Origin: Diphasiastrum complanatum
Taxonomy: Eukaryota > Streptophyta > Lycopodiopsida > Lycopodiales > Lycopodiaceae
NCBI GenBank assembly: GCA_029204225.1
Contig: CM055098.1
Location: 13,481,815-13,545,814 of the forward strand
DNA: 64,000 nucleotides
Direction of reading: 5' to 3'
The position numbers were made by a program, and so were the translations under genes. Positions 8,601-18,011 of this stretch are shown piece after piece (positions within the stretch are counted from its first letter, which is position 1; each line of letters starts with the position of its first letter). The notes under the pieces were generated by a model that worked only from the letters and a program-made list of their open reading frames with translations, had not been told where the DNA came from and did not search any database.

Positions 8601-11470
8601 CCCTCTCTGATTATCAAGAATTTTTTTTGCCTCTCTGGAGTACAGAATCTGACTCAGTAAGAACTTATGAACAACATATGTCACTACATTACTTTTGATA
8701 GCTTGTGTTGAAGAGATATGATAGGGTCTTCTCAAAACATCATCATCTCTGGTGTCACATGCTTAGTGCTTTATTTTGGTGTCATATTGGGACTGTATGA
8801 CCTTTGTTTTGTGGACGGGTTGATGAGTGTCCACATGTTGATAACATTTGAGGGTATATAGAATGGGATCATATTAACGTTGGCATTTGATGCTTTATAC
8901 AAAGGGATCATCTCTGTTAAGAATGTTGTTGGAAGTTATCAGAATGCGATTGAGGAAATTGATTTCTATTTCCATAACATTATAGCCAAGGCTTGTTGAC
9001 CTACAATCTGCAAGTTTGACATTAGCAATATCAGAAAAACTAGGACATCTGTAAGATCAGGCTGCAAGGGGGGAATTTAACTGAGAATTCACACTTGTGA
9101 ATATTCTCATTTGAACTTTCAAAGGGGGAGGAACTCAAAGATAAAACAACTACAGATTGAGCAACTGTTAGTTTGTTATTTTATAGATCAAGTTATTCAG
9201 GCATCCTTTAGTGAAGCTCGACTTGGCTTTATGCAATATTGACGGGAATGGGAACAACATGTTACATCAAAATTTGAAATTTATAATATTTGTAATATGT
9301 ATATTGAAATCACACAAAATATAAACAAAACAGAGGATGAGTTATGTTATGCAATGACACTACTATATAAACAAGTTATATGTAAAATACCTCTGGATAT
9401 TTTTATTTCCTCCATTGTGTTTGCAGAAACTGTGACCAGGGAACAGGTTTCCAGTCAAGTTCCCAAAGCTTCCTCCGTCTATCTTGTTTTAGGTCTTTGT
9501 AGAAACTATGACCAGGGAACACGTTCCCATGCCTTGGCGGGAACACGTTTCCATGTCTCATTCCGGGTCACGTTCCCAACCAGCGCAGGTCGGGGGCACG
9601 TCGAAAAGGCTCAGTTCCTACGTTCCCATGTCACTATGCAACTAGAAAATCTGGCATTCTTGCACCCTACTTTTTGGAACAATGTTAGAGAGAACTGGAA
9701 GCAACAAATGAAACTTAAGGTTTTCTCCCAGAAGCATGATTGGTTCCAAGTTCAATGGATATGACGATATTAGCACAATACAAAGCAAATCCCAACCCTT
9801 CATGCCAAAAATGTGTTATGATATCAAGCTATGACCAAAACAACACAAGCTTATTGAAAGTACTGAAACTTGAAAGCATTGCAAAATTATTGGTCAATGA
9901 TTGAACAGCAATGATGGAATGTAGACTTTCATAGCAACTACATGACAGTGATGCAAAACTATCTAAGCCGGACATAATCTAAAGCATGCTAGTACAGGTT
10001 TCTATTCATTGTGGCAATTTGCGCAATTCGTCTTTTCCCCACTTTCAGAGGAACTCCTTGAAAGAGGCAAAGCTTTTGAATATGGATGCATGTGGTGGTC
10101 TCCATCTGTGCAGTCAAAAACCAGTCCCATAGTCCACTTTAATTCCTGGAAGACGTACCACATTTTGAACTTTCGTTAGAAGAAACTTTCCTGAACCATT
10201 AAGGGTGGGTATGGTGGGGGTGGTCAATGTTGATGTGAGAATATTTGAAGCCTTGTCTGCTTATGCAACCTCAGAGGGACTCCACCACTTCACTGATTCT
10301 CATTATTGACATTGATCTTGTTTGTCAAAACCTAGAGAAGAGAGGAAATAAAAGGCTCAAACCAGGGCCTTTTTCAGAACCAAGGAGCTCTATTATTCCA
10401 AGCTCCTATTGGCAATTTCAAGAGTTAAAGAAGAAAAGTGGAAATTTTGTACTAGAAAATGCGAAGAGATCCTCTAATTGTTTCAGCAACTTGATCTCAA
10501 CAAACTGCTGGCAATCTCTTGTGCTTATTCTGAACATTGCAATTGTTATGATTTGTAACAAGGTTTGCGTTAACTAGCATAACTTAAGCTGTTGCGTTGG
10601 TCCTGGTGCATGCAGATGCTGCCCTTCACCGATGCATTGAAACTTCTAGAATACCATTTGGAATGGATTCCACAAGGCAATCAGGTAAAGCACATTGTAA
10701 CCATGGGTTTCATGTTTTGAGTTGTTACCTAAAGTGAATGGTTCGTAGAGATGATACTCTTGGGACTTTATGGTCATGTGAGGTGGAAGAAAGGACATTT
10801 TGTTCTAATATAAGAAATTTGGAAGTGTGATGTTTTTTCCAATAGTTTGACTCTGTAAGCATCAAATTGTACTTTGATGAACAGGTGGAACTAGTGTGTA
10901 GGGTTGTATCTTTGTTGCTACGGATTCACCATCAGCAATTAATCACCACTGTCTCTGCCCGCCCAGTTTTGACTTTGCTTCAAGGAATTCTTCACAAAGG
11001 AGTTCAGGTGCGATCTTTGTTTCGGTTTTGCAAATGAATCTTATCTAGCTAATGAGGTTGCTTAATAATGGCAATGCATCCATTGGATAAGGTTGAGATG
11101 GCAAAATTTTTTCTGGTGTGCAGCAACTAAAGGATACTCTGGGATTTAACATTGCGGCAATGTCCCATATGCAGGTTAATTGTTTTAAGTGATTTTTTTT
11201 GTTGCTTACATGATATCATAAAACATAATTGTGACACTGTAGAAGAAAATTTCCTGTGAGCTGTTTTGTGGTCAATGAGTCAGCTGAGGAAAAATTTATG
11301 ACGGGAACCTGGTTGCAATGATACAGACAATATTGTTGCCGGGTTCAGATGCACTTTTCAAGGATGCAGGGAAGAAACTTTTGGAGATCAGAGAGAAGCA
11401 CTTAGGTGAGAAGAACAAAATAACTGCCACCCAGAGGAAGCAAAAACGTCAAAAACAGTCAGCTGCTTGA
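664..11470 (+). CDS. WDR3: WD40-repeat protein WDR3 / UTP12 (DIP2) homologue, 5'-truncated by the window edge
   Basis: WDR3 (yeast Utp12/Dip2) is a nucleolar WD40 protein of the UTP-B module of the U3 snoRNP / SSU processome, needed for 18S rRNA processing. I join eleven exons: 664-879, 1502-2647, 2970-3092, 7062-7243, 7539-7770, 7980-8189, 8331-8462, 10616-10684, 10885-11007, 11124-11174 and 11327-11470 (TGA). Every junction has GT..AG. All are phase 0 except 7243/7539, which splits a Ser codon. The visible protein is 875 residues; with about 79 missing N-terminal residues it matches the roughly 950-residue plant family. WD motifs such as VKVWDF, VKIWN, VKFWEY and IKIWG are spread through the first ~630 residues, a basic [13 protein letters not shown] tract lies near residue 220, and the C-terminus is a Dip2/Utp12 helical domain ending in a basic tail. 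The frame is open throughout, so it is likely functional. Confidence 0.95.
1502..2647 (+). CDS. WDR3: WDR3 large exon: several WD40 blades and a basic segment
   Basis: 382 codons. It opens with [11 protein letters not shown] after acceptor TTAG (1498-1501). Blades with [11 protein letters not shown] / [25 protein letters not shown] / NSVKIWN and [15 protein letters not shown] / [14 protein letters not shown] are visible. Between them sits a lysine/arginine-rich stretch ([13 protein letters not shown]), a plausible nuclear/nucleolar signal and a typical inter-propeller insert in this family. The exon stops at QENDN with the donor GT at 2648. The open frame that runs on to 2833 is intronic, because the family sequence resumes only at 2970. 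Confidence 0.93.
2650..2685 (+). repeat. (CT)n microsatellite abutting a WDR3 splice donor
   Basis: An 18-unit CT tract begins within three bases of the donor GT at 2648. It lies wholly in the 322-base intron. Confidence 0.95.
2970..3092 (+). CDS. WDR3: WDR3 exon: start of the second propeller
   Basis: 41 codons between acceptor CTGCAG (ending 2969) and donor GTTGGT (3093). It encodes [20 protein letters not shown] and then DSTIK, matching the family segment that leads into '[16 protein letters not shown]' in the next exon. It has no ATG-initiated frame of its own and was found from family continuity. Confidence 0.9.
3093..4069 (+). other. Intron sequence without recognised features
   Basis: First part of the long WDR3 intron. 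3785-4015 is rich in degenerate GATGGAT/GATAGAT-like units, an old simple repeat. No coding frame or mobile-element motif was recognised. Confidence 0.5.
4070..4128 (+). repeat. Possible tRNA-derived SINE head (A and B boxes) in a WDR3 intron
   Basis: TAGTCTAGTGG at 4081-4091 resembles a pol III A box, and GGTTCACTTGC at 4113-4123 resembles a B box (GGTTCRANNCC-like). The roughly 30-base spacing is right for a tRNA promoter. Flanking GTTGTCA (4072-4078) and TTGCAAC could be the remains of an acceptor stem. No intact cloverleaf can be folded, so a decayed tRNA-like or SINE head is the most that can be said. Confidence 0.3.
4190..5350 (-). pseudogene. Decayed hAT-superfamily transposase inside a WDR3 intron
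   Basis: Read on the minus strand, several shifted frames together show the C-terminal half of a plant hAT transposase. 5350-4979 has [20 protein letters not shown] then LVDQEGCG. After a frameshift near 5020 comes [18 protein letters not shown]. Around 4860-4740 is [20 protein letters not shown] then HRLHPLG. At 4590-4360 is the dimerisation-domain signature [20 protein letters not shown] ... [10 protein letters not shown], followed by HTKKNRL. The frames are broken and the N-terminal BED/catalytic half is not evident. Terminal inverted repeats and an 8-bp target duplication were not found. It lies antisense to WDR3 within intron 3093-7061. Confidence 0.75.
5890..5956 (+). repeat. 37-bp tandem duplication
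   Basis: ATTGCATCATGCCCAYTGCC... starts at 5890 and again at 5927, with one clear mismatch. It directly precedes the 173-bp repeat. Confidence 0.8.
5957..6361 (+). repeat. 173-bp tandem repeat, about 2.3 copies, in a WDR3 intron
   Basis: The unit beginning CTAACTTCTCTATATA starts at 5957, 6130 and 6303, an exact 173-base period. The third copy breaks off after CACAAATAGATAT. Each full unit contains CACTTTAGCGGACATGCAAA and GTGGCCAGCTGTATGTTC with few substitutions. No protein is encoded. It could be a local duplication or part of a satellite family. Confidence 0.9.
7062..7243 (+). CDS. WDR3: WDR3 exon: WD40 blade
   Basis: Acceptor GGGCAG ends at 7061. The exon encodes [20 protein letters not shown], then [20 protein letters not shown] and [15 protein letters not shown], a strongly conserved WDR3 blade. 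It ends two bases into a Ser codon before donor GTACAT (7244). The preceding intron is 3,969 bases and contains mobile-element debris. Confidence 0.95.
7539..7770 (+). CDS. WDR3: WDR3 exon: last WD40 blades
   Basis: Acceptor TTCCAG ends at 7538. The first base completes the split Ser codon, followed by [36 protein letters not shown] and [20 protein letters not shown]. Donor GTTTGA at 7771. The motif [11 protein letters not shown] is diagnostic of WDR3/Utp12. Confidence 0.95.
7980..8189 (+). CDS. WDR3: WDR3 exon: linker after the propellers
   Basis: 70 codons from [17 protein letters not shown] to [14 protein letters not shown], a charged and probably helical linker between the second propeller and the C-terminal domain. 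Acceptor TTTTTTGCAG ends at 7979, donor GTTTGC at 8190. The 209-base and 141-base introns on either side show nothing else. Confidence 0.92.
8331..8462 (+). CDS. WDR3: WDR3 exon: start of the Utp12 C-terminal domain
   Basis: 44 codons: [20 protein letters not shown], then [20 protein letters not shown] and QALL. Acceptor CCTCAG ends at 8330, donor GTAAGG at 8463. This is the segment that joins the linker to the Dip2/Utp12 fold. Confidence 0.92.
8463..10615 (+). other. 2.15-kb WDR3 intron with a GGGAAC/GTTCCC cluster
   Basis: No coding family was recognised; the open frame 9297-9764 matches nothing I know. Between 9426 and 9630 an AGAAACTRTGACCAGGGAAC segment is repeated (9426 and 9502), and GGGAAC or GTTCCC cores recur at 9439, 9459, 9515, 9523, 9539, 9572 and 9622. 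Confidence 0.6.
10616..10684 (+). CDS. WDR3: WDR3 exon: Utp12 domain
   Basis: Short 23-codon exon, [20 protein letters not shown] then GNQ, between acceptor TGCAG (ending 10615) and donor GTAAAG (10685). [11 protein letters not shown] is characteristic of the Dip2/Utp12 domain. Too short to be seen by ORF length alone. Confidence 0.92.
10885..11007 (+). CDS. WDR3: WDR3 exon: Utp12 domain
   Basis: 41 codons: [20 protein letters not shown] then [19 protein letters not shown]. Acceptor ACAG ends at 10884, donor GTGCGA at 11008. The '..LLLRIHH.QL' helix is conserved in WDR3 proteins. Confidence 0.92.
11124..11174 (+). CDS. WDR3: WDR3 exon: Utp12 domain, 17 codons
   Basis: Encodes [17 protein letters not shown] between acceptor GTGCAG and donor GTTAAT. 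'DTLGFN.AAM' is a hallmark of the family C-terminus. Confidence 0.92.
11327..11470 (+). CDS. WDR3: WDR3 terminal exon and stop
   Basis: 47 codons plus TGA, after acceptor ATACAG. It encodes [20 protein letters not shown] and a basic tail ([12 protein letters not shown]). The short Lys/Arg/Gln tail is usual for nucleolar UTP proteins. The 3' UTR follows; I could not place its end. Confidence 0.92.
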   Translation, partial: TILLPGSDALFKDAGKKLLEIREKHLGEKNKITATQRKQKRQKQSAA

Positions 11471-12138
11471 GAAACTACTCGTGCATTACGTAATTCAGTT
11501 TTGACTACTTTGTGTACAGTAAGAGGTTCCATTGTACACTGCAACTACACAGTATTCACTCTATTATTCTGGACAACTTACCCCTACCTCTCTCACAGAT
11601 TGGCTAAATGATGTAAGTTGTTGACAGTTGTCCAGCAAGCACAGACTGCAAGTTAATCAGGTTATCTGAAGGAATAGCTATCCATGTTTGCATAATCCTC
11701 AGTTGAATGCCCACCGAAGAACGACAAGTAGAGTGCCTTTTCTGATAAGTCAGCAGAATATTGTAGGGATGCAATGGGGGGTCCATGTCTTTGCCGAGAG
11801 TTTCTGCAAAAGCCTGTTTTCCTGTATAATTTAGGCAGGCTCTCTTCGCAGTGAGTAGCTGATTGTTGAGGGCAGTTTCCAAATTAGCACTGAAGCTGCT
11901 TACTGTGATCAGATCGTGGTTATTCCTTCAACAGAATTGTAAAGTTCACCTGTGAAACCTGTGATGCCCTCATCTCTACTTCCAAGTTGTATGGTCTGAT
12001 ATTATTTGTGAGAGTAAGATGTAATTTTGTACAAAGCATACAATGTTTTTGAGATTTCTGTGCACTGTGCTTGCGGATGCAAAACAATGCGCTATTACCA
12101 TATTCATGAGGCCTTTTCTCAATATTCTTTGTCTTGGA
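11471..12138 (+). other. WDR3 3' UTR and downstream intergenic DNA
   Basis: Directly follows the WDR3 stop. Plus-strand phrases after about 11949 (CETCDALISTSKLYG) may extend the decayed coding remnant downstream, but stops are frequent. No terminator or polyadenylation site can be assigned with confidence. Confidence 0.4.
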
Positions 12139-12868
12139 TGACTGGAAGAATAAATGCTAAATTCTGGCTGGTTGAGGCCATTAGGGGCTGAGTTCAATTT
12201 AAACAAGGTGACAGAGGGGACCCTTTTACAAAGGCCTTGTAGTTTGAAAAGGATTGTTGAATAGCTGATTCTATTTAGAGATGTATTTTTAGGCGAAGGT
12301 TTTTGCAGCAGCTGTGAGATGAATACACGCATGCAAGTGCCAGATCAACTAGCTCACAATAACTGCCTAGGTGGTTTAGATGGAAAAGAAAGACGCTTGG
12401 GTAGTTAGATGCAGAAGGATGCTCAATTTGCAGGTTCTATCAAAGATATAAGTGATAGGACTGAATTAAAATTATCTGATTTGGCTACTATTCATCAGAA
12501 GGAACACAAGTCCAACATCACATTCAGAAATGTTAAAGCAACAGAAGACTCAGTAGATTGTGACAGCCAGATAGAAATAGATAGGAAAACAGCGGAGCTA
12601 GATTCATGTTTGCATGCTTATGAGATGGAGCCCACAGTTCCCTCATTAGGGTGATGAAATAGGTGGATATTCAAGTAATTTATCAAAACCTGGAGTACGC
12701 TTTTCCTTTGTTGGAGAGATCATATCAGCCAATTGTTTGAAAATTCCTCGAGAACCTGCTTTTCTCTGAATACTTTGGCCAAAAAAATGGGAGAGGACGA
12801 ACATGGCAATCAGGGAGTAAGCTATCAAGAGTAGTCAGCATATCAAGTGCTCAGTATGCTGCTAAATG
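12139..12868 (+). pseudogene. Decayed coding sequence of unrecognised family
   Basis: One plus-strand frame reads as protein over several hundred bases with only isolated stops: LNSGWLRPLGAEFNLNKVTE at about 12155-12215, stop TAG near 12254, then GFCSSCEMNTRMQVPDQ, a stop at 12406, then an open stretch to 12654 (QKDAQFAGSIKDISDR ... LHAYEMEPTVPSLG). A one-base shift continues as DEIGGYSSNLSKPGVRFSFV to 12768, and another shift as SEYFGQKNGRGRTWQSGSKL to a stop at 12868. Phrases continuing across simple shifts suggest a retired gene or a retrocopy without introns. I do not recognise the family, and no retroelement hallmark is present. Confidence 0.4.
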
Positions 12869-15198
12869 ATTGATGGGAAGGGCTCCTGAATTTAATCTGA
12901 AAGACTTTAGCTGGTTTTCCGTCAGAAGTAAAATCAAATTGGAGAAGTTACTATATATCAGTTTATTTTCTCAAAATTTTATAATTGTTTTCTTAGCCCT
13001 CACTAGATAGATTGTGCATAAAAAGTAAATTTAGGTTATCAGATTATCCTCTGATTGCATTTCCTGCAAAACTTAAACTTGTTAGAGCACTGCGTCCAAA
13101 CGCTTTCTGTCAAGTTGTTGGTTAGAATTTACACAAAATAATGACATTGAATACGTCCTGTAATTAAGTCTCTTTTAGCATCAGAATCAATTCAATAGTC
13201 ATCCTACATTTGTTCCTCAGTACCCCCTAGTCCAAAGGCTAGACTCTTGTTATGTCACACACAAAAGCAATTGCAAGAATTATATTGTAGTTGGCATTGT
13301 GGCTCCAATTTCGAAAAATATCTTGAAGTTACAATTGAGAGGCCTCTTTGCATAACAGGCTGTTCAAGTGCAACTGAAGTGCCTTCTCCTCTAGGGTGGT
13401 CCATAGGATTATTGACAAGAAAAGCCAAAATAACAAGTTTGACCAATTGCGCTTGTTGAATCAATCAACTAAAAGCTCAATGATGCATTTTGTAGCTTTG
13501 AGTGTCAAAGGTGTGATCATTGGATCATAGAAGATGCATCATTGTGTGCTATTTGCCATAAGGAGGGCTGTCAAAAGATGGTCAGCAAAAGGACAAACTA
13601 GACATTTTTGATTAAGTTGAACTATATTGATGTAGGATATTGTTCAATTGGTCAAATTTGGACACTATGCGTGGATGCCATATTGGTTTGGTCAACTTTA
13701 GTCAAGAAATGTGTTGTTTGCTCATTTTAGAGTTGCTGAACAGCCCATTTAGAGCGAATTGCATCTTCCAGATGCATGGGTTTGTAGTTTTGATTTTCCT
13801 TAGATTGATGACATTGAATATGATTGTTCTATTGCAAAGTGGATGGTGTAGATGCTTAGGAGCGTGCAATTCACCCTAAGTGGGCTATCACGGAACCTAA
13901 GTGAATGAGAAGTTATTGACCTAGTGTGAGTAGATTGAGATACAATTTGTGCATATTGATTGGTTTTGTTCTAATCCCAACTTGGTCTATCATAGAAATT
14001 TGATACCATTAGTTTGTTCCATCCTCTAGGTCCATAATGTCATAATATTGCTCATCTTTGGTTGCTCAACATCCCTTGACACAAATGGTGCGCTCCATTT
14101 TGCAATTTGGTTACTACTTATATGACATTTAATATTACAATGTGAATGACATGCCTAGAATTGATTCGTTAAGTCAATCAAATTGGTCCTTTTGGCTCGT
14201 CTTTCATTGTAAGCTATGTACCATACCAACTATAGTACAACTATTGCTAGTGCTAGAACCAATTCATTGATTTTAAAATCCATCAATCGATCTTAAAATT
14301 AGCAAGAATTAACATCATAAAATGAAAGGAACTAATTATTATTTTGGCAACCTTCAACAAGAAGGTTAGAGGAAAAAAAGTGGCCAATGTGAGAAATAGG
14401 AGAATAACAAAAAATCCATTACAAAAAAGAGTGTGAGCACTCATCGTTGCTATTGCTGACAATGTATGCTTATTTGTCTTGATGCTCACTATCTATTGAT
14501 ACTCTCCTTGTGACTTATTTTTATCTTGAAGAATAATGTGCAATATATTTTCCATGTAACTATTGTGGTTCAAGTAGAAATAAAATATTTTTCTTAAGTT
14601 GCTTATGTAACATTCTTATTGTGCCACTTTGGAGCTAGGTTCTCTTTTAAACTTCAAATAAGGGTATCAATTATTAAGAGTACCCATCGATCTTTTAAGT
14701 TTCATCAGCGTAGACCTCTTCTTTCATAGACTCTCTAATCTAAGACTTAATTATCATAGAATCTCACTAAGAGGAGCATAGCCCAAAAATATCAGATTGC
14801 ATGATTATTAAAAAATGAATTGCAGAATGCAATCTTTCAATTTCCTCCTCTAAGTTTAGTAAATTCATAATAGAGAGAAAATAATCTTGACATTTTGTGA
14901 GTTAATTTTATTGCGAGTTTTGCAAGTTTCTTTTACCCATGATCCAATAAAAAGGTTTGCACATGGTTTTTATGAGCTAGAATTGTGGTTTGATATATAG
15001 TAAAAAATTTGACTATTCATTAAATTTTAAATAGGTCCATCATATGATACTTTGTTACTCTTTAATGTCGATTTATTTTGATTATGGGAAACTGTTCATG
15101 AAGTAGAAGCTAGCACGTAAATAACAGGAATTTACAAAGATGTTTGGAATCGAAGTAAACATTCAAATATTTAAACATAATAAAACAAATAATGATTG

Positions 15199-15199
<1 letters not shown>
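12869..15199. other. Intergenic DNA, nothing recognised
   Basis: AT-rich sequence. The short open frames around 13250-13460, 13640-13880 and 14283-14489 have no recognisable family or supporting splice context. No LTR, PBS or terminal inverted repeat was seen. Confidence 0.5.

Positions 15200-15233
<34 letters not shown>
15200..15233 (+). repeat. (GA)n microsatellite
   Basis: About 17 uninterrupted GA units. Confidence 0.95.
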
Positions 15234-15236
<3 letters not shown>

Positions 15237-15383
15237 GTTTTATTAATGTCTTTTCCATGCGAAAAGGCATATAAGACTAGTAAATGTACATGTCAAGTAT
15301 GTGGTAACCATGGGAGCGTATAAAATGTCTCCAAAACAATAACAAAAATAGCAAATCTAAAGCTAAAGCTATGAACTGAAATA

Positions 15384-15386
<3 letters not shown>

Positions 15387-15460
<74 letters not shown>
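15387..15460 (+). repeat. (GA)n microsatellite
   Basis: About 37 uninterrupted GA units, 150 bases after the previous tract. Confidence 0.95.
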
Positions 15461-15465
<5 letters not shown>

Positions 15466-16347
15466 AATGTCAACAATGAAATGTTAGTAAACAGAGTCAA
15501 TTGAGACCCAACGAAGTTCAGTCAATGTTGGGTCTTGATTCATCGGGCTGGTGGTTCAGTGTTCGTATGAATATGTTGTGGATTGTTGAATTACATATTT
15601 ATATCTGCATCTTCGTCTTTTTTTAGTAAATAAACTTTACGCATTTTGTTATGAAACATTTTTGAAAATTAGTTGTAATATTGTCTTAAAAAGAAATGTT
15701 ATTTTGTTTACGTATGTCAAAAAATTGAAAATCTAATCAATTCAAATAATATTGATCATTTTTTTAATAATATGAATTGAACAATTTCATACATTCATTA
15801 AAAATGAAAACACCATTTGTTTTTACATTATTAACCAAGAAAAAATAAGATTGCAAGGGAGTATTCAAAATAATTTTTTTATTGCAAATAAGTTCAAAAA
15901 AATTAAATTAATCTTAAAAATTTCATGACACAAATTTCCAACAAATATAAAAACAATCTTTATAATAATATAATAAAATACATTACACCCAAAAATCATC
16001 AATGTCATTAACGCCTTTCTCCTTTTATGGAAGAGCCTCAATAGAAACAGAGGCTACTTCTTCCACTACCTCCTCTACAGTTAATATTGTTGAAGTACAA
16101 TATTTTGGACCATAAATGAGCCTACAAAAGACTCCAAAAGTGATTGATTGATTGATCTATCTATCTATCGCAAAAACAGACTTGAATTTTTTGATCTAGA
16201 TTAGACTCATACATTCAGGAGCAATCAAAAGATGATCAAAAGAAGTAAATCCTGCTCCCCGTGTGGTACGACCTCCAATATGGCCTACTAACAAAGAATT
16301 ATGCTTACAAAGTTTAGATTGCATTCCAATCACAAAATCACAAGGCA

Positions 16348-16350
<3 letters not shown>
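15461..16350. other. AT-rich intergenic DNA
   Basis: No gene recognised. 16020-16080 read on the minus strand gives a short acidic phrase (VEEVVEEVASVSIEALP) followed by a stop. This could be a coding scrap but cannot be assigned. Confidence 0.45.
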
Positions 16351-16413
<63 letters not shown>

Positions 16414-16420
16414 ATATATA
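16351..16420 (+). repeat. (TA)n microsatellite
   Basis: About 27 TA units, then GTATGTATATATATA up to the retroelement scrap at 16421. Confidence 0.95.
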
Positions 16421-16564
16421 GGAAGAGGAGGAAGTGGCTAGGCAGATCGAGGAGTATCTCAGGATGGGACACAAAAGACCAAGTAAATCTCATGGGGAGC
16501 ACCTGTCCTTCTTAAGAGTAAGAAAGATGGGAGTTTCCGGCTATGTGTAGATTACAAGGGTCTG

Positions 16565-16567
<3 letters not shown>
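16421..16567 (+). pseudogene. Ty3/gypsy reverse-transcriptase scrap between two (TA)n tracts
   Basis: The plus strand encodes EEEVARQIEEYLRMGHKRPS then KS. After a one-base loss it reads WGAPVLLKSKKDGSFRLCVD then YKGLN. This is the conserved gypsy RT opening ('..I.PSKSPWGAPVL.V.KKDGS.R.C.DYR.LN'). Only about 49 codons remain. Both ends pass straight into (TA)n, with no flanking LTR or other pol sequence. Confidence 0.85.

Positions 16568-16611
<44 letters not shown>
16566..16611 (+). repeat. (TA)n microsatellite
   Basis: Second TA tract, immediately downstream of the gypsy RT scrap. Confidence 0.95.
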
Positions 16612-16612
<1 letters not shown>

Positions 16613-16815
16613 GTGAGTAGTAGCATAAGTAATGGAAATGAGTGAGTAAAAGAGCGAGTATAATGGCATGAGTAAAAGGATGAGTATTTATGTCACTAGA
16701 AATGATGTCAGGAAGCTATGGAACTAAAGGCGAGTAAAGTGCCAATGTGTGAGTAAAAGCAAGAATAAAATTGAAGCACAAGTAATTAGATGCGTGAAGC
16801 TGTGAGTAATAGATC
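16612..16815 (+). repeat. Irregular GAGTA-rich repeat
   Basis: GAGTA or GTGAGTAAAA-like words recur about ten times with variable spacing, for example GTGAGTAGTAGCATAAGTAA and GATGAGTATTT. A degenerate short-word repeat, not coding. Confidence 0.5.
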
Positions 16816-16989
16816 AAAGTTTACTTGCGTATTTATAGGATAAGGATTTTAAATCATGTATTGCCATTTCTAAAAAAATTATCCTATGAGAGCCAAATGG
16901 TTGGGTATTGGAGCTTGGCAGGACATCATCCCATGTACCACTGCATTTTTACATGCAGTTTTTGACAGGCGACAAAAAGGCAAAAAACC

Positions 16990-17146
16990 CGACACTGTAA
17001 TTTTACATGAGATATTACACAGGCGACACTCTGTAGAAATACACAGTATTTCAAGTGGCAAAAATTTCGACACTGTAGTTTTACGCGAGATATTACACAA
17101 GCGACACTCTGCAAAAATACACAATATTTCAAGTACAGATTGTCTA
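16990..17146 (+). repeat. 78-bp tandem duplication
   Basis: CGACACTGTARTTTTACRYGAGATATTACACA... starts at 16990 and again at 17068. Copies end in TATTTCAAGT. About 90% alike by eye. Confidence 0.85.
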
Positions 17147-17149
17147 TGA

Positions 17150-17826
17150 CTTCACGCTCCAATAACAACTGTTCTAATTAGTCAGTTAATCAGCTGTCAA
17201 GCAATCTTGTAAATGTAAAACTAGAAGAATGCAAGATCTTCTAGCTGCTATAAATATAAATGAGCGATTGAAGATTTCACAAGTGTCAATAAGTGTCATA
17301 AGTCATCAGAAAGAGATCAAACGACCAGAACGGGTCTTATAGTAGCTGACTCCTTAGAGTTAGTGATTATATATAGAGAGAAAGCTATTCAGAACCTTAG
17401 CAATTGTTTTGAGTATGTAAGTAGGATCACGCGCTTATCAGCGCAATTTTATTGTGATCTGATCATTGTGTTTACAACTTTATTATACAGATTCGCTATT
17501 GTTCTACATCCTTTTGCAAGGCTTGTTGAATGATAACTCTCACTCCTCTTACACAAACACTATTATCAGAGAATTGTATGGCTGTCTCTGACGCCTAAAT
17601 TGATTCTACAATCTCTTCATACCAGGTTATCAATATTAGAGGATTGCATGGCTATCTTAGATGCCTAATCAATCTCTCTTTCACGGCAGTCTAACACTCC
17701 TACACTGATAATATGATTCAACATAAAAGAACAGCTCATAAAACTCCATTCTCTAAGTAATACATGATCCTGCTATCAAGAATTCTTCGTTGCATCAGTT
17801 GACATCAATCCAAATGTCAACCGATG
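17150..17826 (+). mobile_element. Probable 5' LTR portion of a copia element
   Basis: It lies directly upstream of a tRNA-iMet primer-binding site (17827) and a copia gag start (18012). A promoter-like CTATAAATATAAA sits at 17248-17260. The left boundary and TG terminus could not be fixed, so extent is approximate. Confidence 0.5.
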
Positions 17827-17838
17827 TGGTATCAGAGC
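17827..17838 (+). other. Primer-binding site, initiator tRNA-Met
   Basis: TGGTATCAGAGC, the standard plant copia/gypsy PBS complementary to the 3' end of tRNA-iMet. Confidence 0.85.
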
Positions 17839-18011
17839 TGATAATTCACATTCCATTGCATCCCACACAGTGGGTATCAGGTTCCACAAAGTGGTAATAG
17901 AGCCACAAGTTTATTGGATTACTAGAGTCTAGGACTTATAACAGAACATACGTTCTAATTCTATAGAGCTATTTCATTCAGTTTGTGTTTTATCTCTGCT
18001 ACTTGATTACA

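Noticed and set aside
9297-9764. 155-codon open frame in a WDR3 intron as a gene
   Set aside because: No recognisable domain, no splice context, and it contains the short GGGAAC repeats.
17827-17838. tRNA gene suggested by the TGGTATCAGAGC word here and at other sites
   Set aside because: Only the 3' tRNA complement is present, always next to LTR ends; these are retroelement primer sites.
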